DNA from: Mastigias papua
Lineage: Eukaryota > Cnidaria > Scyphozoa > Rhizostomeae > Mastigiidae
DNA: 64,000 nucleotides
NCBI GenBank assembly: GCA_964019165.1
Contig: OZ025269.1
Location: 9,646,191 to 9,710,190 of the forward strand
Direction: 5' to 3'
The notes under the pieces are model-generated. The model ran no database searches, had not been told where the DNA came from, and worked only from the letters and a program-made list of their open reading frames with translations. The position numbers were made by a program, and so were the translations under genes. Below are positions 1 through 10,652 of the stretch, piece after piece (position 1 is the first letter of the stretch; each line of letters opens with the position of its first letter).

Positions 1-194
1 AAACAGGGGATCGGAAATACTTCTAAATCCTTTAAAACAGGAGGGGGGAAGGGTCAGAAGTAGTTCTAGAATCTAATGAAAATTGACTTGTCCTGTGAGC
101 TTCAAGCAAACGACAAGAGACATGTATTGGGTGAAGGAAACACTTTTCTAGCATAAGAAAAATGTCTTCTGAAGGAAAAGATTGCCAAACTTGT

Positions 195-305
195 TAATTC
201 CTTGAAATGTAATAAACGGCGGGTGCCCTAATAAGCTACGGAGATCCTGAAAAATTCTAGAGAAGTAATGCGCTTCCCCCCGTTTATTAGGAACCTATCA
301 GTAGA
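195..305. repeat. Degenerate copy of a TA-flanked MITE family
   Basis: The segment holds AATAAACGGCGGGTGCCC near 211 and, at its right end, CCCCCGTTTATTAGGAACCTATCAGTA. The second matches the terminal repeat of the better copy at 20329-20773 (GTTTATTTGGAACCTAAGAG). It is shorter and its left end is not visible. The first 190 bases of the window are unassigned AT-rich sequence. Confidence 0.5.
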
Positions 306-443
306 GCAGGGGGATTTCCTGTTTTTCAATATCTAGCTATTTCATTTCAAGCTGTAAGTTCAGAATGTGGGAAGCTATTTTGTACATCCCAGCTTAAACT
401 TTAGAGTGCAGAGGTTTCTATTGCTTCTTGTGCCATACATTTA

Positions 444-1230
444 CTATTTTGTATGCCATCGTTTTATTTCTTTGCCAGTAAATCTTAATGGAACCAGAGT
501 TTCGGGTCTTTTCATTCTACGTGGATGACGGATAGATGAACGCAGCCTTTTAGCATTCCGGTTGAAGGTTTTTATTCCCGTGCTCTCAGAGATGTTCTGT
601 AGCTCCTTTATCACCTGGGCAAGCTCGTTAATGTCTTTATAGACTGTTTTCGTGCGCATATCGTCAGCATACCTGCTCAATAAAGAAAACTGCAAGCAAT
701 TTTCAAAAGTCATTTAGGTATATGACGAAGAGAAAGGGGCGTAGGCAGGAACCCTGGGAATTGTGACAGTTAGTCTCCAAAAGCTCAGAACATTTACTGT
801 TCATTCTGCAAAAAGTTTGGGTTACTTGAGTTACCATCGAAGCCTGTTGACCTCTTTACCCCATACACTATCCAAAAATGTTTCTCAGACAGTATTCTGT
901 AAGGCACTGCATGGAAGACCTTTTTAGAACTAAAAGCTTGGTCATATGACTCTGTTTAGAATGAATGCTGTGAAGCGATTCATCATTACTTTCTTCTAAA
1001 AATGTTATAGGAATAGTAGGCTGTAGCTTACGAAACGCATTCTAATTCTTTGTTAGCAACTGTTTCTCATTGAAGCAGTAAATCAGTTGATTATGAATAA
1101 TCTTTTCCAGAATCTTTCCATACATGGGCAGAACGGATATAGGCCTGCAATATTCATGTCATCCCTTGGAACTGATTATAAATTGGGTCCACCCTTTCAA
1201 CCTTCCAGATATCTGGAAAAGCTCCTATGG
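444..1230 (-). pseudogene. Degraded antisense LINE reverse transcriptase, C-terminal piece
   Basis: Read on the minus strand from 1230 downwards, the sequence gives LSLTIGAFPDIWKVERVDPIY, then with a frame change a form of NYRPISVLPMYGKILEKIIH. Further on are a worn IPRVPAYAPFLFVIYL, in the place of the usual GVPQGS-LGPLLF-IYINDL box, and SRYADDM, the catalytic box. Several stops and frameshifts separate these pieces, so it is a dead copy. It is the downstream half of an element whose upstream half lies at 3740-3930, on the other side of the intact sense LINE. Confidence 0.75.
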
Positions 1231-3545
1231 TGAGCGATAGGGTCACGCTAGACAGTTCAACTTTGATTGATCATATAGCTACCATACACTGCAACAATAT
1301 TACAGAGAGTGGAGTGCTTAAGATTAGTCTTAGCGACCATTATCTTGTATATTGTGTAAGAAAGTTACGTGGTGGTGTTAAACACCAGCACAAATATATT
1401 ACATCTCGTCAGTTGAGAAATTTTAATCACGAGGCTTTCCTCACAGATCTCTCTGAGATTGATTGGGAGGCACTCGTAGCTAGTGCTCAAGACATTGATG
1501 ATGCAGTACGCAAGTGGACCCAAATATTTTCGCTTATTCTAGAAAAGCATGCGCCTACCTTAAGAAGACGCGTATCCGATAGATATACGCCTTGGCTGAA
1601 TGCTGATTATTTCAAATTGGCTAAAACGAGAGATAAGTTGAAAACTCGAGCTGTAAAAAGCAACTCAAAATTGTTGATGGAATCCTACAGGCAAATTCGC
1701 AACAGGTTAAATAACTTGAATATACAACTTAAACGTGAGTATTTCTCTGACAAAATCACACAGTTTCAAGGCGACCTCAAGAAAACTTGGAAAACCATCA
1801 ACCAAGTCATTAACAAAAAGTCGAACACTACAATTGTGCCTATGCTTACCGTAGACGGGCAAACAATTAGGGATAACAAAGCAATTGCATCATCAATGAA
1901 TGAGTACTTCTGCAGCATTGGGAATAAACTTAGTGAGAAAATTCCAAATAAAGCCAACCCACTCTTGTCTTGTGAATACCCGTTTGAAACTCCTCCATTA
2001 AGTTTCTCTTTCTCTGCCATCATGACAGATAAATTATCATCAACATTGAATAAGATGAAGACATCGCATGGTTCAGGTCACGATGGCATTGCTAGCTTTT
2101 ATTTGAAGATTGCTATGCCAGTTGTTGGCGGATCCTTGTGTGATCTCTTCAATAAATCATTGTTTGCAGGAAAATTTCCGGAGGACTGGAAAATAGCGCG
2201 TATTGCACCCATCTTCAAGAGTGGCGCAAAGGATGAGAGGTCGAACTATAGACCAATTTCGGTTCTTCCTTTCATATCTAGGCTATTTGAGAAATTAATT
2301 TTCAATCAGTTTTATGAATATCTGGATGCAAATAAATCCCTATACGAGCATCAGTCTGGTTTTCGACTCTTAAACTCGGTAGCTACAGCCCTTCTGGCTA
2401 GCACCAATGATTGGTACCTGAATATAGATAAAGGAAAATACACTGGTCTAATCTTTATTGACTTGAAGAAGGCTTTTGACACGGTTGATCATAAAATCCT
2501 ACTGAAAAAACTAAAAATGCACGGAGTGACCGGCCTGGAACATGACTGGTTCACATCATACTTGGATAACCGTAAACAATTCTGCAGGGTAGATGGCACC
2601 TCCTCTGGTGTGAGGGGAATAAATTGTGGAGTTCCTCAAGGCTCTTGTCTTGGTCCACTCTTGTTCCTGATTTACATCAATGATTTGCCTTTTTCCTTGC
2701 AGAAATGCCATGTCAGCATGTATGCTGATGACACGGCCATTTCCCTCTCTTCAAAAAGTATTGATGACCTGCAAAATGACCTAAACTTAGATCTTTTGAA
2801 TCTACAGGATTGGTTGCATGCAAACAAACTTTCCCTGAACGTTGTGAAAACGCAATCCCTTATTATAGGCTCTGGTCCAAGCATCCGCATGATCGAAAAC
2901 CAGCCTGATGCTCCACCATCTTTTTCTATTGGTGATCAGGACATTGAAATGATTACCAACACAAGATACCTAGGTGTTCAGATAGACATTAAGCTCAACT
3001 GGGGCAAACATATTGATACTATCAAGACCAAGGCTAATCGAGCTCTTGGACTTATTAAGTATTCTAAGAAATATCTACCATCTGACATACTCAACAAAAT
3101 GTATAGAGGAATTGTTGAACCCCATTTGAGCTACTGTTGTTCCGTTTGGGGCTGCTGTAGTGAATCAAAGCTTGATGTCTTGCAAAAAATTCAAAATAGA
3201 GCTGCCAGAATTGTAACTAGCAGCCCATATGATGCGTCTGCTGCTCCTATAATTCAGAATCTTGGCTGGCCAACTATCAGTGATCTTATAAGAAAGGAGA
3301 CAGCCACGCTAACTTACAAATCTTTAAATTCGCTTGCACCCGACTACTTAAGCAAATTATTCGCAAAATGTTCGGATGATAGAGAACGATTTCTACGTTC
3401 ATCTGAAACTGATCTCAAGATACCTCTCCTAAAAACGATAAATGGCCAAAAAGCTTTTTCTTATCGAGGTCCAAAACTGTGGAACAGTCTAGAAAGAGCT
3501 ACTAAATTGGCCCCCTCCTTGAAAACTTTTAAAGAACAGCTCTAG
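1227..3545 (+). CDS. LINE ORF2 protein, partial: endonuclease tail plus reverse transcriptase (772 codons, open)
   Basis: The protein copies element RNA into DNA at a nicked target. Residues about 8-45 are the end of the endonuclease domain (SSTLIDHIAT, SDHYLVY). The reverse transcriptase covers roughly residues 240-570: NYRPISVLPFISRLFEKLI, then FIDLKKAFDTVDHKILL with the first catalytic Asp, GVPQGSCLGPLLFLIYINDL, and the catalytic box MYADDTAIS. The rest is the C-terminal region of CR1/L2-type proteins (YLGVQIDIKLNW, QNRAARIVT, GPKLWNSLE). There is no internal stop or frameshift, so insertion is recent compared with every other LINE piece here. The ATG at 1227 is only the first Met of the truncated frame and probably lies partly in flanking DNA; it is not the native start. 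Without its N-terminus it should not be able to move on its own. Confidence 0.9.
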   Translation: MVSDRVTLDSSTLIDHIATIHCNNITESGVLKISLSDHYLVYCVRKLRGGVKHQHKYITSRQLRNFNHEAFLTDLSEIDWEALVASAQDIDDAVRKWTQIFSLILEKHAPTLRRRVSDRYTPWLNADYFKLAKTRDKLKTRAVKSNSKLLMESYRQIRNRLNNLNIQLKREYFSDKITQFQGDLKKTWKTINQVINKKSNTTIVPMLTVDGQTIRDNKAIASSMNEYFCSIGNKLSEKIPNKANPLLSCEYPFETPPLSFSFSAIMTDKLSSTLNKMKTSHGSGHDGIASFYLKIAMPVVGGSLCDLFNKSLFAGKFPEDWKIARIAPIFKSGAKDERSNYRPISVLPFISRLFEKLIFNQFYEYLDANKSLYEHQSGFRLLNSVATALLASTNDWYLNIDKGKYTGLIFIDLKKAFDTVDHKILLKKLKMHGVTGLEHDWFTSYLDNRKQFCRVDGTSSGVRGINCGVPQGSCLGPLLFLIYINDLPFSLQKCHVSMYADDTAISLSSKSIDDLQNDLNLDLLNLQDWLHANKLSLNVVKTQSLIIGSGPSIRMIENQPDAPPSFSIGDQDIEMITNTRYLGVQIDIKLNWGKHIDTIKTKANRALGLIKYSKKYLPSDILNKMYRGIVEPHLSYCCSVWGCCSESKLDVLQKIQNRAARIVTSSPYDASAAPIIQNLGWPTISDLIRKETATLTYKSLNSLAPDYLSKLFAKCSDDRERFLRSSETDLKIPLLKTINGQKAFSYRGPKLWNSLERATKLAPSLKTFKEQL

Positions 3546-3755
3546 TCGGGAACCATTTTTTATTTAATCTTTACGTTCTCTTTTTATAGCATTAGTTTTA
3601 TATATTGTAAATTATGTTAGTTAGTAAATTTATTTTGTTACTACTAGTATTAATTTCTTTTTTAGTTTTAAACAGGTCAGGTTGAAAAACATATTTGTAT
3701 GAACCTTTAACCTGTATAAATATTATAAAATGAAAATTATAAAATGAAAATAAGT
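1231..3755 (+). mobile_element. 5'-truncated CR1/L2-like non-LTR retrotransposon
   Basis: The element begins inside the C-terminal end of an apurinic-type endonuclease domain (STLIDHIAT then SLSDHYLVY) and runs through a complete reverse transcriptase. After the stop codon at 3543-3545 come about 200 bp of AT-rich 3' UTR and a short tandem tail of an ATAAAATGAAA-type unit near 3722-3753, as expected for CR1/L2-type LINEs, which end in microsatellite-like tails rather than long poly-A. Truncation at the 5' end is the usual result of incomplete target-primed reverse transcription. It sits inside an older antisense LINE. I could not define a target duplication. The exact 5' junction is uncertain by roughly 10 bp. 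Confidence 0.85.
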
Positions 3756-3930
3756 TATAGATTGAGGTAGCGAGATGCTGGAAGGCATCTTTAGCTCATC
3801 CCACATAAATCCTACTTGGCTCACTTGCTTGGCCACTTTCAGCTCATCTTGTGACCTTAAGATGTATTGAATCTCTATAATAGTGAAATTCAGAATTGTA
3901 GGATTATTGTCACTCATTCGGGCCTAAGGG
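3740..3930 (-). pseudogene. Degraded antisense LINE reverse transcriptase, N-terminal piece
   Basis: The minus-strand frame (about 3723-3917) contains IIEIQYILRSQDELKVAKQ followed by LKMPSSISLPQSITYFHF. This matches the layout of the first conserved reverse transcriptase block of CR1/L2-type LINEs, where a helix like I-EIQ-VLRSL-SKATG-DG is followed by LLK-AS-I-P-LT-IFN. The expected next residues (NLSLT-G-FPD-WK) are found at 1230 reading downwards, on the other side of the sense LINE. The assignment is by pattern and is moderately sure. Confidence 0.55.
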
Positions 3931-4277
3931 TCATTATTTGGGTGTTGAGCTTGTTTTGGACCAACTCAGACAAGGTGCTTTGTCAAACGCATCGGCAATT
4001 TTACTGTCATTATTTATTAATTAGAGTTCACAGTGTAAACTAGTGATTAATACCATGAAGAATCTCTGTTAAACACTTTAATGTTTCACCGCATGTTTTG
4101 GATCGTTTTTATTTTTGTTCTATTAGACCTGAATAGTTGTTCTGCAGTGCCTTGAGAGTTGTGTAGTTACGCCTTCATGATATATCATTTATCATGATTG
4201 CATTGCAAGAATTTTTCAAACTAAATAATTTTAATCTCGTAAATATATATTAGTTTGTGGGCTAATTTATACTGCAG
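3931..4277. other. Intronic sequence before the first visible USP34 exon; no feature seen
   Basis: AT-rich DNA without a recognisable gene or repeat. It ends in the acceptor TTTATACTGCAG directly before the first exon in the window, so the region from 1 to here is most likely one intron of the host gene. Confidence 0.6.
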
Positions 4278-4370
4278 CTTTTGAAGCAATCGCAATTTCT
4301 ACTTAATTTCCTGGCACAAGAACGACATTTAAAGCCAAAACATTTGGAATGTGTATGGTATGCTGCCCAG
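4278..4370 (+). CDS. USP34: USP34 exon 1 of window: N-terminal helical repeat region
   Basis: 31 codons, phase 0 at both ends, acceptor CTGCAG and donor GTGAGT. It encodes KQSQFLLNFLAQE and ends ECVWYAAQ, aligning with the vertebrate segment KQCQVILNFLAAE...CIWAAAQ. In the family this part is an armadillo-like alpha-helical scaffold. The missing upstream exons would carry the native N-terminus. Confidence 0.9.
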
Positions 4371-5564
4371 GTGAGTAAAATGCTTCCAGCTAGTCTCCTT
4401 ATTTGTATTGTTTTTTGTATGAAATATTGACAGCATAAATACAGAAAACAGCTTGCCCTCTTTTAACTTTGTTCTTGCTATAAATCTGTCAGGAAGAGAA
4501 GTAAGTTTTGATTTCTGCTAAATTACTAATAGTATAAACCTTAGTTAAGTTGACTCTAGTGTACAGTTATCTATATGTTGTATATGATGATGAGCAGGAG
4601 TACAACATAAAATCTTACATCTCCAGGAAACTATAATTTGTAAATGGGAGAGCTCATCGATTTGAGCTTTGCGCTTCCAATGTGTCAGTCAGTTATCTAT
4701 ATGATTTACTTCCTTTTCAAATTGTATTGCTTGTCTACATCTCTATGCACCTAAGCACAACACATTTCAAATATAATATTTATTTCAACTATTAGCTTTT
4801 TCCCACATTAAATGTCTTAACCACAAATAGTACGACACTGAACTAGTAAATAAACTTTCCTTGAACGTAAACAGCGTTGTAGCGCCTTAGGCCATAGTTA
4901 CTTCACAGCAATTATTTCTTCTTTATCCATTAGCCATTTTTGCAAATTTTTCGTGCCATAACTCAAATATTTCCCTAGCTGGCTTTTTTCTCTAGAATTT
5001 TGGTTTTTCTTGTTGTTCCCTAGTGTACCTGTCAATATAGCATGCAATATCTTCATGCCCTATACCCCCTATTATAGTATGTCTGATGTAGTCATATTGA
5101 CTTTGAGTCAGTTGCTTGAAGTAAGCCCAGAATTCATTGCATTATTAGACAATACATTGTTTTAGCCTGTCTGTTTGATCAAATGCATTCTCGCATTTGA
5201 TTTTATAATCTGTTGAGTTATATTGCGTTACCCATATTTGTGCTATTACCATTCATATTATGCTCTTTCTCAATTGGAACTTTCTGGTTCAAATTTTCTT
5301 TACTCACTTAGCTGTCGGTGCTATTACTGTAAAGCTAAATTCTCATATCTTTTTACCAGCCATGGATGAAATAAAGTCCTGTAGAAACGTTCGTGTATAC
5401 TGCTACTTGTAATTGTCTATTTCTCTGTAATATGGTAAATTCTAACTGTTTTTTTGCGATCTTATTCTTTGAACTGATACTATTTCAGGGATGTTTATGC
5501 TTTGTTTCTTTTTGTTTTTAGCAGCTTTTACTTTCAAGGTAATTGTTTCTATAATGTTTCGTAG
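4371..5564. other. USP34 intron 1; no feature seen
   Basis: AT-rich, with many T-runs. I found no ORF with a recognisable product and no inverted-repeat element. Confidence 0.6.
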
Positions 5565-5799
5565 TTGAAGCACACTGGCAAGTTTGTATTAGATTTGTTG
5601 ATCTCACTTACAAAACACATGGATCTAAAATCAATACAGTATCTACTAATGCTGGTTGGTAAATTGGCGGTTTGTTCACATACCAAGCAAACTCTCCTGC
5701 TAGCTTCTCTGTTGACAAGAAGAGTTTGGTCAGCCACTCTTTCTGGTAATGATAGTAAACGGACTGAAAGAAAAGCGCCCAAAGCCTCAACTATGTCAG
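5565..5799 (+). CDS. USP34: USP34 exon 2: helical repeat region
   Basis: Starts in phase 0 after CGTAG with LKHTGKFVLDLL and ends in phase 1 (TCA-G) before GTAATG. The segment HTKQTLLLASLLTRRVW aligns with the vertebrate HTEQTLYLASMLIKALW. After it the protein turns basic and variable (NDSKRTERKAPKAS), marking the start of the disordered linker seen in the family. Confidence 0.92.
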
Positions 5800-6581
5800 G
5801 TAATGGTGTAAATCTTTACTATTAGGACGATTTGAACCATACATTGGAGCCATATGCATTTGTCACCTTCTATGATAATGGATAATCTGTATGACAAGAT
5901 AGATAAAAGAACTGCACATTTGATAAGAGAGTGATTATATAATATCTTAACCTAGGAACTGTATCATGTTTCACATTTCTAAGTGCCATAATGCGATTAA
6001 AAATGTTGTAGGTGACTAAGTGGAATTATCTTCTAGTTCTAACTAATGTCATGTGCATTGACATTTGACAAGGAGTGACGGGTTTATATACTACTTTTTT
6101 AGCATTTATAATGTGAAAACACTTAAATTTCATATTTCGTATTCAGTGGTTTACTAGGTATTCATTTTTAAATTGAGTGCGGATTTATTTGCTATTTCAT
6201 GATTTTATAGCCATCGTAATATGATATTGATATTTTTTTCTTACTATTTTGAATAGATTTTACCATAATCAAGTTTATGAGGTCTTTTTTCTTTAGTTGT
6301 TTAACAGTACTAATTATCTGTCCACGATAATCCAGTTATTAAATTCTGAGCAGATGATTCTAGATGATTCCATATTACTCTACAATAAGTGATAATTGGT
6401 ATCCTTTGTGGGATTGTGAAATGTTTGTTGATATCCACTGTAACTTGTAAATTATCGAACCTCAGGTTTTGTCATTCTCATCAACTGATGGCCCATTGTT
6501 GTGAATTGCACACTTTTTAAAGAGTTTTATCTTTTAGCTTACATATGGATTTTTTTATCAGTAAAATTCTCTACATTGCAG
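5800..6581. other. USP34 intron 2; no feature seen
   Basis: About 780 bp of AT-rich DNA with no recognisable gene or repeat; the next acceptor is ACATTGCAG. Confidence 0.6.
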
Positions 6582-6720
6582 TCGAAAAGAGAGTTAATGT
6601 AAGTCCAGCTGGTAGTGAAAGCCCAAGTGCAAGTATAAGCAGTGATGGTAGTTCAGATGAAGAAGTTGCAAATATTCACGCTCGAGCTTTAGAAGATAAT
6701 GAACACCAAGAGAGCCGCAG
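6582..6720 (+). CDS. USP34: USP34 exon 3: serine/acidic linker
   Basis: Enters in phase 1 and leaves in phase 2, with acceptor TTGCAG and donor GTAATT. The product is low-complexity and acidic (SISSDGSSDEE then EDNEHQESR). Family members have a long disordered Ser/Asp/Glu stretch here with little sequence conservation, so the call rests on splice phase, position and composition rather than alignment. Confidence 0.8.
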
Positions 6721-9700
6721 GTAATTATAGCCTCTGGTTGTTGTTTAGGATGTTTAGTAGAATTTTCGTGGCATATTTTGATATTTTGCCTCTCCATCGG
6801 GACAGGGAAGAAGCTAGGGGTGGGCACGGGGGGCACTGCTTGCCTAGCTAGAAGATGTTGGGCCATATTTCGAATTGGAGAAGTTAGATGGTTTTGCCAG
6901 ATAACATACGTAGCTCTTCTCGAAGCATCAGCTCTTTTGGCGGCGTTCCATATGTTTTTGGAAAGTGGAAATCGTATTTGTTCCTGTTCAAATTTATACC
7001 TTCGAACTTTTTTGTAAAACTGTGAAATGTCAAGATTTGCAGCCACAATGCATACAACTTGTTAACGTGTTGTTGAGATTAAAATTGTGTCAGGTATTTG
7101 AAGTAATTTGATGATGAAAATCTTCAGTTTTAAAACCTGACCTGGATTTTCTGTGATGTTACAGAATCCAACATCCTTTCTATGGTATGGATTTCAGCTC
7201 TGAAGGAACACAGTCTTACCAATCCCAGAAACGATAAATTACAATTAAATTAGGATCCGTTATTGCTTAGTCCTGTCCTTTGAACTATTACTAGTCCCAG
7301 TTTTCTCATCAAGTAGCCTTCGTTAATTTAACATTAAAACTGTCAAAAGAAATTTGTCAGCTCATGGTCATGACTATGCCTTGATATAAGTGGCATAAGA
7401 ATTGAAGGAAAGCATTTGCCATCGAGCAAGTTGTCTGATTTGTATAGAAAATGACTAGAGCAGATCAGCTGATAGACTTAATGAGTTTAAGCAAAAACGT
7501 AGTTTTAGCGAAAGTCACAATCCAATAAATTCCATCTTGTAGGGTTTTAGGTTATCATCTCGTAAATTACAGGGTATGCCATCACGCGCTAAATTAAGCT
7601 CGGATAACCAGTGCTGGAACAAATAAATACAGGAGTTGAAAAATGGGTCGCAACTGCTCTGAATCCATCCTTACCCATAACGTCTAGCAGCCAACCATAG
7701 CAAAAAAGGACATCTAGTGCTACCGTGGACCATCAGCTGCTAACCTCCCCGATGGCTATATTTATGCCAAATTTTTCAATGTAAACTTAGGTGATATGTT
7801 TGATACGACTGATTCACTTTGTTATGGAATATGTCAGTATGAAACAACAGCGCATTCCGAGTATGGTTTACCTGTACTTTCGGACATGACCAATTGCCCT
7901 CCTCAAATGGCATACAGGGAAATGTTTGATTACTGATTCATAAGAGTACAATCGAAGTAGAAAAGATCCATTTACCTGATTTAAAGTTAAGTTTATTCAC
8001 TAGATGGATGACTTATTCACTAGACTAGCATCTATATCTGTACTCACTTTTTCTGCACATCAGTGGCTGTCTTTGCTAGTAATGGTAGCTCGTCTTTCTT
8101 CTTAAGTACCTTTCCTTGAGATAAATGATCGGAAAACTTGCTTAAGAGTCCAAGGGCTACTATTGATAAATGCACACTTTTCACCTCAACTGTGTTCTCT
8201 AGCTCTTCAGAATATTTTTTACGCTTGGCTTCTGTTCCTACTGCGTTCTTTCGGATGTTTGTTGGAATCGAACTGTCAGCTTTGTAGCAAACTACGCTTA
8301 GCTATGAAAATTAGCAAATTTAATCGTGCTAATAGCAATGAGTGCCAGTCCCTTGATTATTGGCTGGTAACCGCTCTAAAGATATTTTAGAATTCATACG
8401 CAAATCATGAATTGGAGTTAATCGATATTTGAAGCGACGCAAAGTACATGGCCCGAGCCCGAGTAAATTGGATAATTTGTCAAGTAGGGTATATATGGAC
8501 GCACGAGATACAGGTCAAGCGAGTCTGGCTCCTCGGGTATAGGTGTGATATACGTAATAAGTTACTCAAATACTATCCAATCATGACCTAGGATTTGTTC
8601 ACCTGACTTAATACGGCCAATGAAAGCAATCTATATTTTGCTGGATCAGTACATAGCGTGCTCTTCTTCATACCTAGATTTGAGATTCGTTCAAGTTACT
8701 CAGTCACCGTCCAACAACTACGTTAGGCCTCTCAAGTCAATTCTTAAATAGAGGAAAGCAGGTGTCAAGTTCATTATGGGCCATTGTAGCTTCTATTCGC
8801 AACTTAGCACACCAGATCTGTTTAAAAGCCCCTCCCTCTCATCCTTAAGCTAGCCGTCTTACACGGTGCTCCTCGGAGCTTTTCATAATTACCAAGTTGT
8901 ATTACTTCCCGTTATATTTCTCATTATGTAGTTTTGTAATGTTGCTAGATTATGACGTTATGTTAGCGTTGCGTATACTAGTATCCTCAGTTATGTATAA
9001 ATTGAAAAAACCAACATAGTTGAAATGATCCTCGTTGGCTGCGGGACCCGTGGCTCTTCCATATAACCAGTGGCTTAGCGTGACTTTTTCGACTGGGTAT
9101 TCTATCATAGGGTGTGGCTGGGTGTGGCTAGTTAACATCCTGTGGCATTTATTACCATGAGCATAAATATCTAGTGCGAGATCAAAGCAAAACAAAATTA
9201 AAGTCGGTCTTCTCTTTATGTCATTTGATGCACCTTTCTCACCAACGAGGGGCCCTATCATCCCCCTCAAGAGAGAGGTGTCACTTCAATGCCGTGATGG
9301 GAGCCCCTTCCATCCCTCCTAGCGCGAGATCAAAGCAAAACCAAAAGCTGGTCTACTCTCTGTCATTTTTACTCACCTTTCTCACGACAGAGGGGCCCTA
9401 TCATCCCCCTCAAAAGAGAGGTGGTTCTTCACCAATGTGAGAGGCCCTGTCATCCTTCTCAGGCGTACCGCTCAATCACCAGAACGACAGAGCAGATGGT
9501 ATACATATTGGAAAACGACAGCAGACAATTGTGGAACTCTTATATGCAGAATAAATGTAACGCAAAGAAATCCGGTCTACAGGCTCAGCAAGTGTTCTCT
9601 GTACCCTTGGCTCACACTTTCCCCCTTAGACTCAGCCAGTGGAATTTTTGGTTAACCTTCCCCCAAATGGGGTATTTTCCCCATTCAACGTGTTTTTCAG

Positions 9701-10294
9701 GCCCTGGAGCCGAGGTACGCATTGAAGTCAAAAATATAGCAATAAACCGTTTATGCATATACAGTGAAATTCCAAATGACTCTTAGTTCTATCTCAATGC
9801 TTCCTCAAAGCGACCAAATATCAATCAACCAAACACCAGTCTGATTTACACTATTGTTTTCTCTTTTCATCAACGTATTGTTGTTGGCTAGCTCATAGCT
9901 AAGGAAAATGATCTTTTCGCTTCTCACTTTGCTTCTTGTGGACTTCATGTAAAAAATTCGTGCGAACTATTGTATTTTGCTGAATGTTGCAATCATGACT
10001 GCTTTGTATTTATGAAATAGTTTCATAATACCTACTATTCCTTATTTTCAAATTTTCTAGAATGCTTTATCTGTTCTCTAAGATACAGATTCTGTATTTT
10101 TTACATTTGATTTCATCATTTGTATGGGATGCAATTGACCTAAATGTAATGAACTGACCAATATGCGAGTTATATATTTCTGTGCAATACATTCTCATCT
10201 GTTATTGTTAATCGTTTATTTTGTTATGCGTTTTTGGTTTCTTCTTTTTGCAAAAGTGAGAATATTGTAAAACAGATTTGATTTGCATCTCTAG
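6721..10294. other. USP34 intron 3, with a 148-bp tandem duplication
   Basis: A 3.6-kb intron. Apart from the repeat at 9176-9432 I see no coding remnant that can be named. An antisense open frame at about 6775-7046 gives no recognisable motif. Confidence 0.6.
9176..9432. repeat. Two-copy tandem repeat, period about 148 bp
   Basis: The unit starts GCGAGATCAAAGCAAAAC at 9176 and again at 9324. Both copies share CCTTTCTCAC, GAGGGGCCCTATCATCCCCC and AGAGAGG. A third partial match (GAGAGGCCCTGTCATCCTTC) follows at about 9438. The copies differ by scattered substitutions and small indels. Confidence 0.75.
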
Positions 10295-10652
10295 CTTGGA
10301 ATTACAAGGTACAGATTCAGAATTACCTCCTTTACCAAACGAGGAACTGGTGGAGGTTTCACCTCGCGATTTTGAGGATTCAAGCGATGTTCTCCCTTCA
10401 TCCTCATTCCAAAACGATCAGGTGCATGCTGAGTATGATGAAGATGAGATAAACTACATGAATGTTAGCCCGGTGTCTGAAAGAGATCGTGAAAGCTTGG
10501 AATCAGAGGATGAAGAGTTATCAGTTACGACTTCTTTTCAAAGGAGCCAAGCAGCGAAGTCACCACCAAAGTCCGGTGCAGATTTTAGCACTGATAGCTT
10601 AAATGTAAATGAGAGGACTTTGCTGTGGGACCTGCTTCAAGACAACAACGTG
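10295..10652 (+). CDS. USP34: USP34 exon 4: acidic linker ending in a conserved motif
   Basis: One base completes the split codon, then 119 codons to phase 0 before GTATGA. Most of the exon is acidic disordered sequence (YDEDEINYMN, SLESEDEELS). The end, RTLLWDLLQDNNV, is conserved in the family (vertebrate NTLLWDIVQDEDAV) and opens the next helical domain. This last motif anchors exons 3 and 4 to the gene. Confidence 0.9.

Noticed and set aside
6594..7046. Minus-strand open frame of 150 codons
   Set aside because: Part of it is the complement of USP34 exon 3 and the rest has no recognisable motif.
9176..9432. CRISPR-like array
   Set aside because: Two to three long, imperfect tandem copies without unique spacers, in an animal intron.
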